In this document: positions 1 through 8,061 of the stretch, piece after piece
Layout: every line of letters begins with the position of its first letter
Position numbering within the stretch: position 1 is the stretch's first letter
Origin: Lachnospiraceae bacterium
Lineage (GTDB): Bacteria > Bacillota > Clostridia > Lachnospirales > Lachnospiraceae
DNA length: 64,000 nucleotides
Assembly (NCBI GenBank): GCA_024690205.1
Contig: JAILCX010000021.1
Coordinates: forward strand, 1 to 64,000
Reading direction: 5' to 3'
Program-made: the position numbers and the translations under genes
Notes under the pieces: generated by a model
The model's input: the letters and a program-made list of their open reading frames with translations, nothing else
Databases searched by the model: none
Told to the model about the DNA's origin: nothing

Positions 1-1
1 A

Positions 2-74
2 AGCTTCCGACGGGAATCGGACCCGTGACCTCCGCACTACCAATGCGACGCTCTACCGACTGAGCTACGAAAGC
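2..74 (-). tRNA. tRNA-Thr (anticodon GGT)
   Basis: The reverse complement folds as a full cloverleaf. The acceptor stem GCTTTCG/CGGAAGC has one G-U pair, the D stem is GCTC/GAGC, the anticodon stem is TCGCA/TGCGG and the T stem is ACGGG/CCCGT. The anticodon loop TTGGTAG gives anticodon GGT, which reads ACC/ACT threonine codons. CCA is not encoded. It is the last gene of the minus-strand train and has its own promoter just upstream. Confidence 0.95.
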
Positions 75-90
75 ATGAAAACCGATTGTT

Positions 91-119
91 AGTATAACAG
101 ATAGTACCGACAAATTCAA
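91..119 (-). promoter_or_regulatory. Promoter of tRNA-Thr
   Basis: On the minus strand TTGAAT and TATACT are separated by exactly 17 bases. The -10 box ends 17 bases before the first tRNA base, so transcription would start about 10 bases before the mature 5' end. This is a good sigma-A consensus and lies wholly between pncC and the tRNA. Confidence 0.7.
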
Positions 120-124
120 ATGTT

Positions 125-607
125 TTATTTTTCGGTCAAAGCTGCCGTTTTTTCAAGTATCCTGCGACATATGAAAAGCTTAGAATCCGGCCTTTTATCA
201 AGAGGTATATCGTCGATAATGTACGACTCCACACTTCCTTTATGATCTATGGCAAAGTAAACCTTACCGGGAATACCTTCTTTATTTGAGGGATCAATAT
301 TCGATAAAACCCCTGTTACTCCGATCCCTATATCAGCACCTAACGACATACGTGATGCCGTTGCCATAGCACGGGCACATTCATGGGAATAAACGCCGTA
401 TTCTTTTATGATATTTGCATCAACTCCGGCCTTTATCTTGGCTTCGTTAGAATACGTGACAAAAGAACCTTTAAAAACCGCCGAAGATCCTTCTATATCG
501 GTGATCAGACTTGCAAGCAGACCTCCGGTCACTGATTCCATACAGGTTATCGTCGTATTGCTCTTTATAAGATTATTTACCGTAAGCGCGGCTATATCCG
601 TACTCAT
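125..607 (-). CDS. pncC: Nicotinamide-nucleotide amidohydrolase (CinA C-terminal type)
   Basis: This is a stand-alone CinA C-terminal domain of 160 residues. The family deamidates nicotinamide mononucleotide to nicotinic acid mononucleotide, recycling NAD breakdown products in the cytoplasm. Family signatures seen are MESVTGG at residues 23-29, a FVTYSNEAK segment near 48-56, and the IGVTGV and GKVYFA stretches that frame the active site. The N-terminal molybdopterin-binding-like domain of full CinA is absent, which is normal for the short PncC form. It begins 8 bases after the sigH stop, so it is probably co-transcribed with sigH; the ribosome-binding site is weak. Function is assigned by family resemblance only. 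Confidence 0.87.
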   Translation of the reverse strand: MSTDIAALTVNNLIKSNTTITCMESVTGGLLASLITDIEGSSAVFKGSFVTYSNEAKIKAGVDANIIKEYGVYSHECARAMATASRMSLGADIGIGVTGVLSNIDPSNKEGIPGKVYFAIDHKGSVESYIIDDIPLDKRPDSKLFICRRILEKTAALTEK

Positions 608-615
608 ATCAATGT

Positions 616-1209
616 CTATTTTGAGCTGTCCTTAAGGACTCTTTTTAGTTTCGTTTTTATCCTTTGAAGGGCGTTATCCACGGATTTATCGCTTTTTTCA
701 AGCACCATTGAGATCTCGTGATAATCCATTCCGGTAAGATGGAGGTCAAGAACCTGTCTTTCAAAGGGACTTAACTCTTTTTCAAATAAAGCCTCTATCT
801 GCTCTACCCTTTCCTTATCAAGGAATTCCTCCTCGGGATTTGCTCCGCCTTCCTTTTGGAAGTCCTCCTCATATATGGAAACGTAGGAGTTTAACATCAT
901 ATGCTTTTGTCTGTCGGCGGATTCTATCGCAGTGTACATCTGCCTTGAAACACAGAGTGTTGCAAAGGTGATAAACCCTGCATCCTTTTCCGGAGAATAA
1001 TCCCTTATCGCCTTGTAAAGACCTATCATTCCCTCCTGCAGGAGATCATCTTCGTCCGCACCGAGGATATACATGCTCCCGGCTCTGCTCCTGACAAGGT
1101 TTTTGTACTTGTTCATAAGATAATCAGTGATCCCGTCATCGCCCTGCTTTCTTAAAGCAAGCAATTCCTCATCACTTAAACCATCGTATTTACTGTTCGT
1201 CCCTGGCAT
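616..1209 (-). CDS. sigH: SigH-family alternative sigma factor
   Basis: A sigma-70 family protein of 197 residues. Region 2 lies at roughly residues 20-95, with a DEDDLLQEGMIGLYKAI core-binding helix and a -10-recognition stretch. Region 4 (about 140-195) has a helix-turn-helix. Length and the LSPFERQVLDLHLTG segment match the sporulation/stationary-phase sigma-H family (Spo0H). The genomic place supports this, since rlmB and mrnC lie just upstream as in Bacillus. The start overlaps the end of the SGNH gene by 20 bases, which suggests translational coupling. In non-spore-forming relatives this factor must serve another purpose; the sequence does not show which. Confidence 0.88.
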   Translation of the reverse strand: MPGTNSKYDGLSDEELLALRKQGDDGITDYLMNKYKNLVRSRAGSMYILGADEDDLLQEGMIGLYKAIRDYSPEKDAGFITFATLCVSRQMYTAIESADRQKHMMLNSYVSIYEEDFQKEGGANPEEEFLDKERVEQIEALFEKELSPFERQVLDLHLTGMDYHEISMVLEKSDKSVDNALQRIKTKLKRVLKDSSK

Positions 1210-3163
1210 ACGTTACCATTTCCGGTTTTTCATCTTCCGAAGATTCCTCACCGGATTCCCCTTGATCTTCGCTTTCCTCCTCGGAGTTTTCATCTTCCTT
1301 TTCCCTTTGTTCGATGATAGCCTGTTTATCCTCCTCGGAAAGTCTGCTGTCTATCCTCTTTTTAAGGCTTCTTGAGTTTGAATGTTCCTCGGTCGAACCG
1401 TCGTAGATCACTTCATCTTCTTCCTCTTCTTCAGCCTCTTCATCCGAAGCTTCTCCGTCTTCACTGTTTTCTTCCTCACCGGATCCTTCTTCAGATACCT
1501 CAGCATCCTCCCCGGTATCTTCGGCGTTTTCGCCCTCGGCACTTACAGCATCCTTATGGTCCTCGATCCTTATAAGCTCTGCTGCTATGTGACGGGCCAG
1601 TATCTCGTATCCTTCCTCATTCGGATGTACCGAATCGGGTATGTAGTCAGCCACTATCTCGGCGTCATGGGAATCAAAGAAATTTGAATTATAAAGATCT
1701 ATAACATCAAATTCATATTCTTCGGCAAGTTCCTTTATGCAGTTTACTACAACAGTCTGTGAAAGGAGCCAAGGCCTTTCTTTTCTTAATACATCATGAA
1801 GGAGGTTTGGCATGGGAGTCATAAAGACCACCTTTGCATCAGGATAGTTTTCCTTTAATCCCCTCATGAGCTCATCAACATCACCGTAAAGCGTTCTGGG
1901 GCTTCTGTCCTCAAGGCTTCCTACAAGGTCCTCCGTAAGGCAGTATCCGTCATTGTCTCCGCCCATGATAAAGATGATATCTGTATCTTCGGGGATCTCG
2001 GTATACCTTTCACAAAAAGCCTGGTCCCAGTAGCGCCCAAGCGATGATCCTCCTATACCGAGGTTAACGACAGATTCTGCTCCGAGGACTTCTTTAAGCC
2101 TCGTGGGATATGAATACTGCTCATAGTTATCAAGATCATCAAGGTTTGTTGCCTCAGTTATGCTGTCTCCGAGGCAGGCTATCTTTAAACCGCTGTAATC
2201 CCTTTTGGTATTTTCAAGCACCACGTTATCAGCCTCGATCCAAAGCTGAGTCTCTTCCTCTGAGGACCTGAAAGACTGTCTTTCTTTCAAAGATACATCG
2301 GCAAGCCCTGCAGATACGGCCTCTTTACCAAGTTCTGCCACTCTTTCAACGTTCTCTTCCTTTGAAAGAGCAGACCATGAATCTCCGCTTTCATCAGATC
2401 CGGTATCCTTATCATCAGAACCTTCTTTGACATCACCGGAGCTTTCTTCAATGCTGTCGGAATCTTCTGCGCTCTCTCTTGAGTTTTCTTTGTTGCTGTC
2501 AGAGCCTTCTGCGTTATCAGCGGTGTTATCAGCTTTGCTCCCGTCAGAGTTTCCGGCACTGTCCCCGGAATTATCTGCATCGCTCCCGTCAGAGTTCCCG
2601 GCACCGTCGCCTGAACCTTCCGCATTGCTCCCACCGGAGCCCTTTTCGCCCTCACCGGAGTTTTCCGCATTTCCGTCGCCTGAGCCGTCTTCGCCCTCGT
2701 CCGAGTTTTCCGAATCGCCCTCGCCTGAGCCGTCTTCCGGGTTCGCTTCCTCGTTTTTCATCTGCAACGTCTCATTTTCCACGGTTTCGGTCTCTGCATC
2801 CGATTCAGCTTTATCTTCTTCGGCATAGTAAGGCATAAAGTAGTTAAAATTCTCCGTCTCCGACCACGGATCAACGGGTTCTTTTCCCTCCTCGGTCACG
2901 GTCCTTTCTATGACCTCTTCTTCTTCAACATAAGCGTTTTCTTCGATATACACCTTTATCTCGTCTTTTGAAAGTTGGGAGATCTGGGTTATCTCTTCTT
3001 TTTTCTGACTTGCAACCGGCTCAACCTCTTCATGGCGTACGGCTCTTTCCTTTTCAAATTTGGCATCACGGATAACCTGCGATAATCTGTTTATCCCAAA
3101 TCCAACCAGCAATATGGCGGCCATTATGGCCATTGTAATAAGTATTTTCTTTACCGTTTTCAT
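1190..3163 (-). CDS. Membrane-anchored SGNH/GDSL hydrolase with acidic repeat linker and tail
   Basis: The protein has 657 residues. One transmembrane segment (about 6-27) places the rest outside the membrane. Residues of about 120-285 are a Gly/Ser/Asp/Glu/Asn-rich low-complexity linker. The SGNH hydrolase domain runs from about 325 to 525, with LGDSIT at about 331 (nucleophile Ser), NLGIGG, IMGGDND, and a C-terminal PDSVHPNEEG with the Asp/His pair. An extremely acidic Glu/Asp tail of about 110 residues ends the protein. SGNH enzymes remove or transfer acyl groups, often acetyl, on polysaccharides; the substrate here is unknown. In Bacillus the same place between rlmB and sigH holds yacP. 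No clear ribosome-binding site precedes the ATG. Confidence 0.8.
   Translation of the reverse strand: MKTVKKILITMAIMAAILLVGFGINRLSQVIRDAKFEKERAVRHEEVEPVASQKKEEITQISQLSKDEIKVYIEENAYVEEEEVIERTVTEEGKEPVDPWSETENFNYFMPYYAEEDKAESDAETETVENETLQMKNEEANPEDGSGEGDSENSDEGEDGSGDGNAENSGEGEKGSGGSNAEGSGDGAGNSDGSDADNSGDSAGNSDGSKADNTADNAEGSDSNKENSRESAEDSDSIEESSGDVKEGSDDKDTGSDESGDSWSALSKEENVERVAELGKEAVSAGLADVSLKERQSFRSSEEETQLWIEADNVVLENTKRDYSGLKIACLGDSITEATNLDDLDNYEQYSYPTRLKEVLGAESVVNLGIGGSSLGRYWDQAFCERYTEIPEDTDIIFIMGGDNDGYCLTEDLVGSLEDRSPRTLYGDVDELMRGLKENYPDAKVVFMTPMPNLLHDVLRKERPWLLSQTVVVNCIKELAEEYEFDVIDLYNSNFFDSHDAEIVADYIPDSVHPNEEGYEILARHIAAELIRIEDHKDAVSAEGENAEDTGEDAEVSEEGSGEEENSEDGEASDEEAEEEEEDEVIYDGSTEEHSNSRSLKKRIDSRLSEEDKQAIIEQREKEDENSEEESEDQGESGEESSEDEKPEMVTYARDEQ
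2400..2760 (-). repeat. Low-complexity acidic coding repeat inside the SGNH gene
   Basis: Imperfect short repeats encode units such as GNSDGSDADNSGDS and GNSDGSKADN. The clearest nucleotide similarity is around 2520-2660. The region codes for a flexible, highly negatively charged linker. Long Ser/Pro-rich open frames on the opposite strand are by-products of this composition, not genes. Confidence 0.75.
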
Positions 3164-3214
3164 GTTGTTATGTCAACCATCTATGTATATTTTCCTTGTT
3201 ATGTTAACTAATCC

Positions 3215-3949
3215 TTAAGACATCCTCTGTCTTACTATCTCAAAAGCAAGTACCCCGGCAGCTACCGAAGCATTGAGCGAGTCGATATCTCCATTCATCG
3301 GGATCGATGCGATCATATCACACTTTTCTTTTAAAAGTCGTCCTACGCCTTCACCCTCGTTTCCTATCACCATGCAGATCGGTCCCTTAAGGTTGAGCTT
3401 ATACATAACTTCCCCATCCATATCCGCACATACGCTCCATACTCCGCGTTTTTGTAACTCTTCTATTGTGCGCGAGAGGTTCGTGACCCTTGCAACTCCA
3501 GTGTAATTGAGCGCACCGGCTGAGGTACGAGCAACTGTAGATGTCAATCCCACTGCTCTGTCTTTGGGAATTATGACTCCGTGAGCACCCGCAAGGTTCG
3601 CTGTCCTTATTATCGCACCGAGGTTATGCGGATCTTCTATATGCTCAAGCATTATAAAGAAAGGATCTTCACCCTTTTCTTTTGCTTTTTCAAACATATC
3701 GTCAATCTCGATGTAATCATAAGCTGCGATATAAGCTATGACGCCCTGGTGCTTTCCTGTCTCAGACAAACGGTCGAGCATTTCTTTATCGACGTATTTT
3801 ACAGGGGTCTTTTTCTTACTTGCTTCCCTTTTTACGGTCATGATCGGACCGTCATGGCAGCCGTCAAGAATATAAACCTTTTCTATTTCCTTTCCCGCGC
3901 GAAACGCTTCGATCACGGGGTTTCTTCCTTCAATTATCGATTCGTTCAT
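3215..3949 (-). CDS. rlmB: 23S rRNA (guanosine-2'-O-)-methyltransferase RlmB (TrmH/SpoU family)
   Basis: This SPOUT-class RNA methyltransferase has 244 residues. The N-terminal substrate-binding domain (about 1-75) starts with IEGRNPVIEAF. The catalytic knot domain follows, with motif 1 HNLGAIIRTANLAGAHGVI, motif 2 MVIGNEGEGVG and motif 3 IPMNGDIDSLNASVAAG. The family methylates a guanosine in the peptidyl-transferase loop of 23S rRNA using S-adenosylmethionine. It overlaps mrnC by 20 bases, matching the conserved cysS-mrnC-rlmB order of Firmicutes. All motifs are intact. Confidence 0.93.
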   Translation of the reverse strand: MNESIIEGRNPVIEAFRAGKEIEKVYILDGCHDGPIMTVKREASKKKTPVKYVDKEMLDRLSETGKHQGVIAYIAAYDYIEIDDMFEKAKEKGEDPFFIMLEHIEDPHNLGAIIRTANLAGAHGVIIPKDRAVGLTSTVARTSAGALNYTGVARVTNLSRTIEELQKRGVWSVCADMDGEVMYKLNLKGPICMVIGNEGEGVGRLLKEKCDMIASIPMNGDIDSLNASVAAGVLAFEIVRQRMS

Positions 3950-4376
3950 CTGTTATCCTTATTGCCTCTTTGACAAGTTCCATCAATCGTTCTGTACGCC
4001 CCTCCAGGAAAAGATATCCAAGAAGCGCTTCAAATCCGGTAGCTTTAAGATATTCCGACAAAGTAGCATTCTTGGCGCCTGATTGAGGCTTTGAATTCCT
4101 GCCCCTTTTATAGACGGATGCTTCTTCTTCGGAAAGCTTGGGAAGGAGCTCACCGGCGATATATGACTGAGCCTTTGCGCTTACATAAGACGTACACACC
4201 TTGTGGAGCTTATTATTTGAGGTGTTTCCTTTTCCGACTACATATGACCTTATTATAAGGTCATAAATACTGTCACCTATATATGCCAAAGATAAAGGTG
4301 AATATGTTCTTATATCCACCTTTTCTTCTTCAAACTCTTTTCGGATGATTTCAAACAGATCTAAGCTCTGTGCCAC
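3930..4376 (-). CDS. mrnC: Mini-ribonuclease III
   Basis: This is a 148-residue RNase III catalytic domain without a double-stranded-RNA-binding domain, typical of MrnC. The SPLSLAYIGDSIYDL signature near residues 25-40 carries the acidic metal ligands, and a C-terminal EALLGYLFLEG segment supplies the second acidic cluster. MrnC trims the 23S rRNA precursor. It starts at GTG inside the last codons of cysS (16-base overlap) and overlaps rlmB downstream, so all three are translationally linked. Confidence 0.92.
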   Translation of the reverse strand: MAQSLDLFEIIRKEFEEEKVDIRTYSPLSLAYIGDSIYDLIIRSYVVGKGNTSNNKLHKVCTSYVSAKAQSYIAGELLPKLSEEEASVYKRGRNSKPQSGAKNATLSEYLKATGFEALLGYLFLEGRTERLMELVKEAIRITDERIDN

Positions 4377-5767
4377 TTTACTCCCTCTCTGGTGTCCTCT
4401 ATGACTATGCCCATGTCAAGGAGCTCCTGCCTAATCTTATCGGCCAGTTCAAAGTTCTTCTCCTTCTTGGCCGCTTTTCTTTGTTCGATCTTTTCTTCGA
4501 CAACAGCCTTAAGCTCATCGTCTTCACCGTCCGAAGAAGTACTTTCCTTTTTATCAAGGAGGTCAAGGCTTAAAACCTTGTCATAATCTGCTATAACGGC
4601 CCGTTTTGTCGCTCCGTTAAGATCGCTTTTCAGTACATCGTATATGAGCGTAAGTCCCATTGCGGTATTTAGATCGTTTCCGACCGTCTCGGCAAACTTA
4701 TCGTGGTATTCCTTTAAGGCTGCTTCATCGAGTGCTCCCTCTTCGGGAACAGCACTTATCCTGTTTAACAGCTTTTTATATGCGCCTGCTGCCTGGTCAA
4801 GAGCCTCGTATGAGAAAACAAGAGGCTTTCTGTAATGTGAAGAAAGTGCAAAAAACCTGTAAGAAAGAGGGTCATAGCCTTTTTCTTCAAGGAGCGAAAC
4901 CGTAAGGAATTCACCCTTTGATTTACTCATCTTGCCTGTCTCATCATTAAGATGATGAACATGGAACCAGTAATTACACCACTTGTGGCCAAGGAAAGCC
5001 TCGCTTTGCGCTATCTCATTGGTATGGTGAGGGAAGATATTATCAACACCGCCACAATGTATATCCATGAACTCCCCCAGATGCTTCATGCTGATGCACG
5101 AGCACTCTATATGCCATCCGGGATATCCGACTCCCCAGGGACTGTCCCATTTAAGGGCCTGATCTTCAAACTTTGACTTTGTGAACCACAGGACAAAGTC
5201 ATTTTTGTTTCTCTTATTGGTATCTTCGGTAACATCATCTCTGACTCCGACCATAAGCTCATCTTCGGACTGGTTCCCAAAGACATAGTAATCCTTGAGC
5301 TTTGAAGTATCGAAATAAACGTTTTCGCCAGCTATATATGCATATCCTTTGTCGATCAAAACACCTATGGTCTTTATGAACTCGTCTATACAGTTGGTAG
5401 CGGGCTCAACAACGTCGGGCGTTTTGATGTTCAGCTTTTCAAGGTCACTGAAGAATGCATCCGTGTAGTACTTTGCGATCTCCATAACAGTCTTGTGCTC
5501 TCTTTTAGCACCTTTTAGCATCTTATCTTCGCCGGTATCGGCATCGGAAGAAAGATGTCCGACGTCCGTTATGTTCATGACTCTTTTGACGTCATAGCCC
5601 GAATATCTTAAAAGCTTTTCAAGGACATCCTCCATCATGTATGTCCTCAGATTACCTATATGGGCAAAATGATAAACGGTAGGTCCGCATGTATACATCC
5701 CTACCTTTCCTTCAACATTGGGAACGAATTCCTCAACTCTTTTTGTAAGTGTGTTGTATATCTTCAT
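4361..5767 (-). CDS. cysS: Cysteine--tRNA ligase
   Basis: A class I aminoacyl-tRNA synthetase of 468 residues, the usual family length. The HIGH motif appears as HIGN at residues 36-39. Zinc-binding residues are visible at Cys27, in WHIECSCIS and in CGGVDNIFPHH, and the KMSKSKG motif lies in the second half. The C-terminal anticodon-binding helices end with WHRA. It begins 4 bases after the ispF stop, behind a good AAAGGG ribosome-binding site. It lies in a conserved Firmicute cluster (ispF-cysS-mrnC-rlmB), here without gltX and cysE. Confidence 0.97.
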   Translation of the reverse strand: MKIYNTLTKRVEEFVPNVEGKVGMYTCGPTVYHFAHIGNLRTYMMEDVLEKLLRYSGYDVKRVMNITDVGHLSSDADTGEDKMLKGAKREHKTVMEIAKYYTDAFFSDLEKLNIKTPDVVEPATNCIDEFIKTIGVLIDKGYAYIAGENVYFDTSKLKDYYVFGNQSEDELMVGVRDDVTEDTNKRNKNDFVLWFTKSKFEDQALKWDSPWGVGYPGWHIECSCISMKHLGEFMDIHCGGVDNIFPHHTNEIAQSEAFLGHKWCNYWFHVHHLNDETGKMSKSKGEFLTVSLLEEKGYDPLSYRFFALSSHYRKPLVFSYEALDQAAGAYKKLLNRISAVPEEGALDEAALKEYHDKFAETVGNDLNTAMGLTLIYDVLKSDLNGATKRAVIADYDKVLSLDLLDKKESTSSDGEDDELKAVVEEKIEQRKAAKKEKNFELADKIRQELLDMGIVIEDTREGVKWHRA

Positions 5768-5771
5768 ATTC

Positions 5772-6347
5772 TTAACCCTTTCCCTGTGTCATCGGACATT
5801 CCGGACACGAACAGGTTACCTGACGGGAAGGTACCGTCCTTTCCGTTTGATCGATCTCCAAAGCTCCCACACCGGTAGGCGATGTGATAAGACATATTGC
5901 CTGAGAAGATATGCCCTCACCCGTCCCGGTAAAGCCAAGCCCTTCTTCAGTTGTCGCCTTTACGTTGACCATAGATATGTCTATATCAAGCGCATCGGCT
6001 ATATTCTGACGCATCTCATCGATATAAGGACGCATCTTGGGTGCCTGAGCGATGATCGTAGCGTCTATATTTTCAATAAAAAATAAATTCTGATTTAATA
6101 ACTCCCCAACTCTCTTCAATAGGATAACGGATGATATTCCTTTGTAAGCAGGGTCCGTATCAGGGAAATGCTTTCCTATATCACCAAGCGCTGCAGCTCC
6201 GAGGAGTGCATCCGAGATGGCATGAAGAAGGACATCGGCGTCCGAATGTCCTAATAGTCCTTTTTCATACGGGATCTTGACCCCGCCTATAATGAGGTCC
6301 CTGTCGGGAACAAGTTTATGAACGTCGTATCCAAAACCGACTCTCAT
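5772..6347 (-). CDS. ispF: 2-C-methyl-D-erythritol 2,4-cyclodiphosphate synthase with C-terminal Cys-rich extension
   Basis: This enzyme of the MEP isoprenoid pathway forms the cyclic diphosphate and releases CMP. Residues 1-155 match the family: [12 protein letters not shown] with the zinc-binding Asp/His, the [20 protein letters not shown] loop, and [16 protein letters not shown] near the end. The protein runs about 35 residues past the normal IspF end and finishes with a CSCPEC cluster, which could bind a metal. The ATG at 6347 overlaps the last base of the upstream EAL gene stop (TGATG); an in-frame TTG three bases earlier is less likely. IspD is not in the window. Confidence 0.93.
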   Translation of the reverse strand: MRVGFGYDVHKLVPDRDLIIGGVKIPYEKGLLGHSDADVLLHAISDALLGAAALGDIGKHFPDTDPAYKGISSVILLKRVGELLNQNLFFIENIDATIIAQAPKMRPYIDEMRQNIADALDIDISMVNVKATTEEGLGFTGTGEGISSQAICLITSPTGVGALEIDQTERTVPSRQVTCSCPECPMTQGKG

Positions 6348-8047
6348 CAATAAAGCCTTTCTCCGATTAGCCTGAATTCGAATTTTTCTTTGGGCATCGG
6401 CTTGTCAAAGAGGAATCCCTGTGCCACCTGACAGTTTACCTGCTTTAAGAATTCTCTCTGTGCATCGGTCTCAACACCCTCTGCGACAACTTTCATATCA
6501 AGCTCGTTGACCATGCTTATGATATTTTTGACTACCGATCTGTTCTGCAGGTTCTCGCCTTCGTTCTTTATCTCTTCAAGGAAGGCTTTATCAAGCTTGA
6601 TCGTATCAACGTTGAGGTCTTTTATGAGGTTTAATGAAGAATATCCGGTTCCGAAATCGTCGATCGAAGTCTCAATACCGTTTTCCTTCATGAAGTTAAC
6701 AAATTCAGATAAGGACTCGAAATCCTCATATCCGGACATCTCGGTGATCTCAACCTCTATATATTTGGGATCCACCTTGTGGTTTCTTATTACCTTTAAT
6801 ATCTTGTCGGCAAGCTTCTTGTTCAGTATATTTGCTCTTGAGAAGTTTACCGAAATCCTTACGGGTTCAATGCCTCTTCCCAGCCAGTCGTTTATATGAT
6901 CGCAGACCGTGCTCAACATGTAAAAATCAAGGCTCGGAATGCTTCCCTCCTTTTCAAGGGTGGGAATAAACTCCATCGGAGGAACGATCTCACCGTTACG
7001 GACCCATCGGCAAAGCGCTTCGGCACTGATGAGTTTCGAAGTCTGAAGGTCAACCTTAGGCTGATAGTATACGATGAATTCCTTTCTCTGAAGAGCCTGC
7101 TTGAAGCTGTTTGATATCTCCTGGATAACGGTAACCTTTTCAAGCATGTTATCGGTGAAATTAACTATGTCCCCGTAAGAAGGCTTTCTTGCAAATTCGC
7201 TGGCTGCTTTTGCCGAACTTATGACCTTTTGAGGATTATCGCCGGGCAGTATATCGTATATGCCGGCTCTTATCATGATGTCAAACTCGATCGGCTTTTC
7301 TTCGGTATTTGCAAGGACACGTCTCGTGGTTATGTACTTTATGACATCTTCCGTTCTTTCCTTTTCTACAAGCAAAAAGAAGTTGTCACCGCCGAACCTT
7401 CCGAAAAGCTCGCCTTTTTCTATGAACTCGCGGATCATGAAACTGTATGACTTAAGGATATTGTCTCCTTCACGGCTTCCGATCTTTTGGTTTACATAAC
7501 TAAAGTTCTTGATGTTAAAGAAAATGGAATTATAAGCACCCAGTTTCTTTTGGGCATGTAACTTGCCGACATAGTTGGTGATCCCGACAGAGTTGCACGA
7601 ACCCGTAACAGGGTCTGTTATGGCCGCCTGTTTCAGAAGGATCGCAAGCCTTATCTTCAAGGTTGCATCAAAAAGGACTTTAAACAGGAATTCAAGATCC
7701 TTTTCGTCATCGTCCGTCCATGTGTAATCGGCTTTTGGATAAACAACAAGCTGTATGATACCGAAATCGCTCGTTACAAAGGTATCTCTAAGTCCCTGTG
7801 TAGAATCGTAATTCCCCTTTAATTCAAACAGAGTGTACCTCTCCTGGGTTCCGTCGATCTCAATCGCATTTGACGGTGCATTGATAAACAATTCCAGGCA
7901 ACCGATATGCATCTTGTCCGAAACTATCGACAATCCGCGATTGGTCCCCTCGAGATAATTTGTCATATACTCGCTCGGTTCACAAGGTTCCAGTGAAACC
8001 GCATTGTAAAACTCTCTGAAAAGTTCACTGCCGAGAATATCACTCAT
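6347..8047 (-). CDS. EAL-domain cyclic-di-GMP phosphodiesterase with degenerate GGDEF domain
   Basis: The protein has 566 residues and no membrane segment. Residues 1-130 are an unassigned GAF-like sensory region. The GGDEF domain (about 135-300) has GGDNF instead of GGDEF near residue 218, so it is probably not a cyclase and may bind GTP as a regulatory domain. The EAL domain (about 310-560) keeps the catalytic set: EALCRW, the Asn in [24 protein letters not shown], the Lys in IKLDKAF, and AEGVET. It should cleave c-di-GMP to pGpG. It sits between gatB (14 bases away) and ispF (one-base overlap) in a housekeeping train, an odd place for a signalling enzyme. Confidence 0.88.
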   Translation of the reverse strand: MSDILGSELFREFYNAVSLEPCEPSEYMTNYLEGTNRGLSIVSDKMHIGCLELFINAPSNAIEIDGTQERYTLFELKGNYDSTQGLRDTFVTSDFGIIQLVVYPKADYTWTDDDEKDLEFLFKVLFDATLKIRLAILLKQAAITDPVTGSCNSVGITNYVGKLHAQKKLGAYNSIFFNIKNFSYVNQKIGSREGDNILKSYSFMIREFIEKGELFGRFGGDNFFLLVEKERTEDVIKYITTRRVLANTEEKPIEFDIMIRAGIYDILPGDNPQKVISSAKAASEFARKPSYGDIVNFTDNMLEKVTVIQEISNSFKQALQRKEFIVYYQPKVDLQTSKLISAEALCRWVRNGEIVPPMEFIPTLEKEGSIPSLDFYMLSTVCDHINDWLGRGIEPVRISVNFSRANILNKKLADKILKVIRNHKVDPKYIEVEITEMSGYEDFESLSEFVNFMKENGIETSIDDFGTGYSSLNLIKDLNVDTIKLDKAFLEEIKNEGENLQNRSVVKNIISMVNELDMKVVAEGVETDAQREFLKQVNCQVAQGFLFDKPMPKEKFEFRLIGERLY

Positions 8048-8061
8048 AAGAATCTCCTTGT

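Noticed and set aside
2427..2838. Long plus-strand Ser/Pro/Arg-rich open frames and repeat pattern resembling an array
   Set aside because: They are the antisense of the acidic repeat linker in the SGNH gene. Repeat units are irregular with no constant spacers, so it is neither a gene nor a CRISPR array.
3164..3175. TTGACA just upstream of the SGNH start as a promoter
   Set aside because: Its -10 box would fall inside the coding sequence, after the start codon.
4952..5176. Plus-strand open frames opposite cysS
   Set aside because: Shadows of the conserved cysS coding frame with no homology-like motifs. The same applies to other plus-strand frames opposite the large minus-strand genes.
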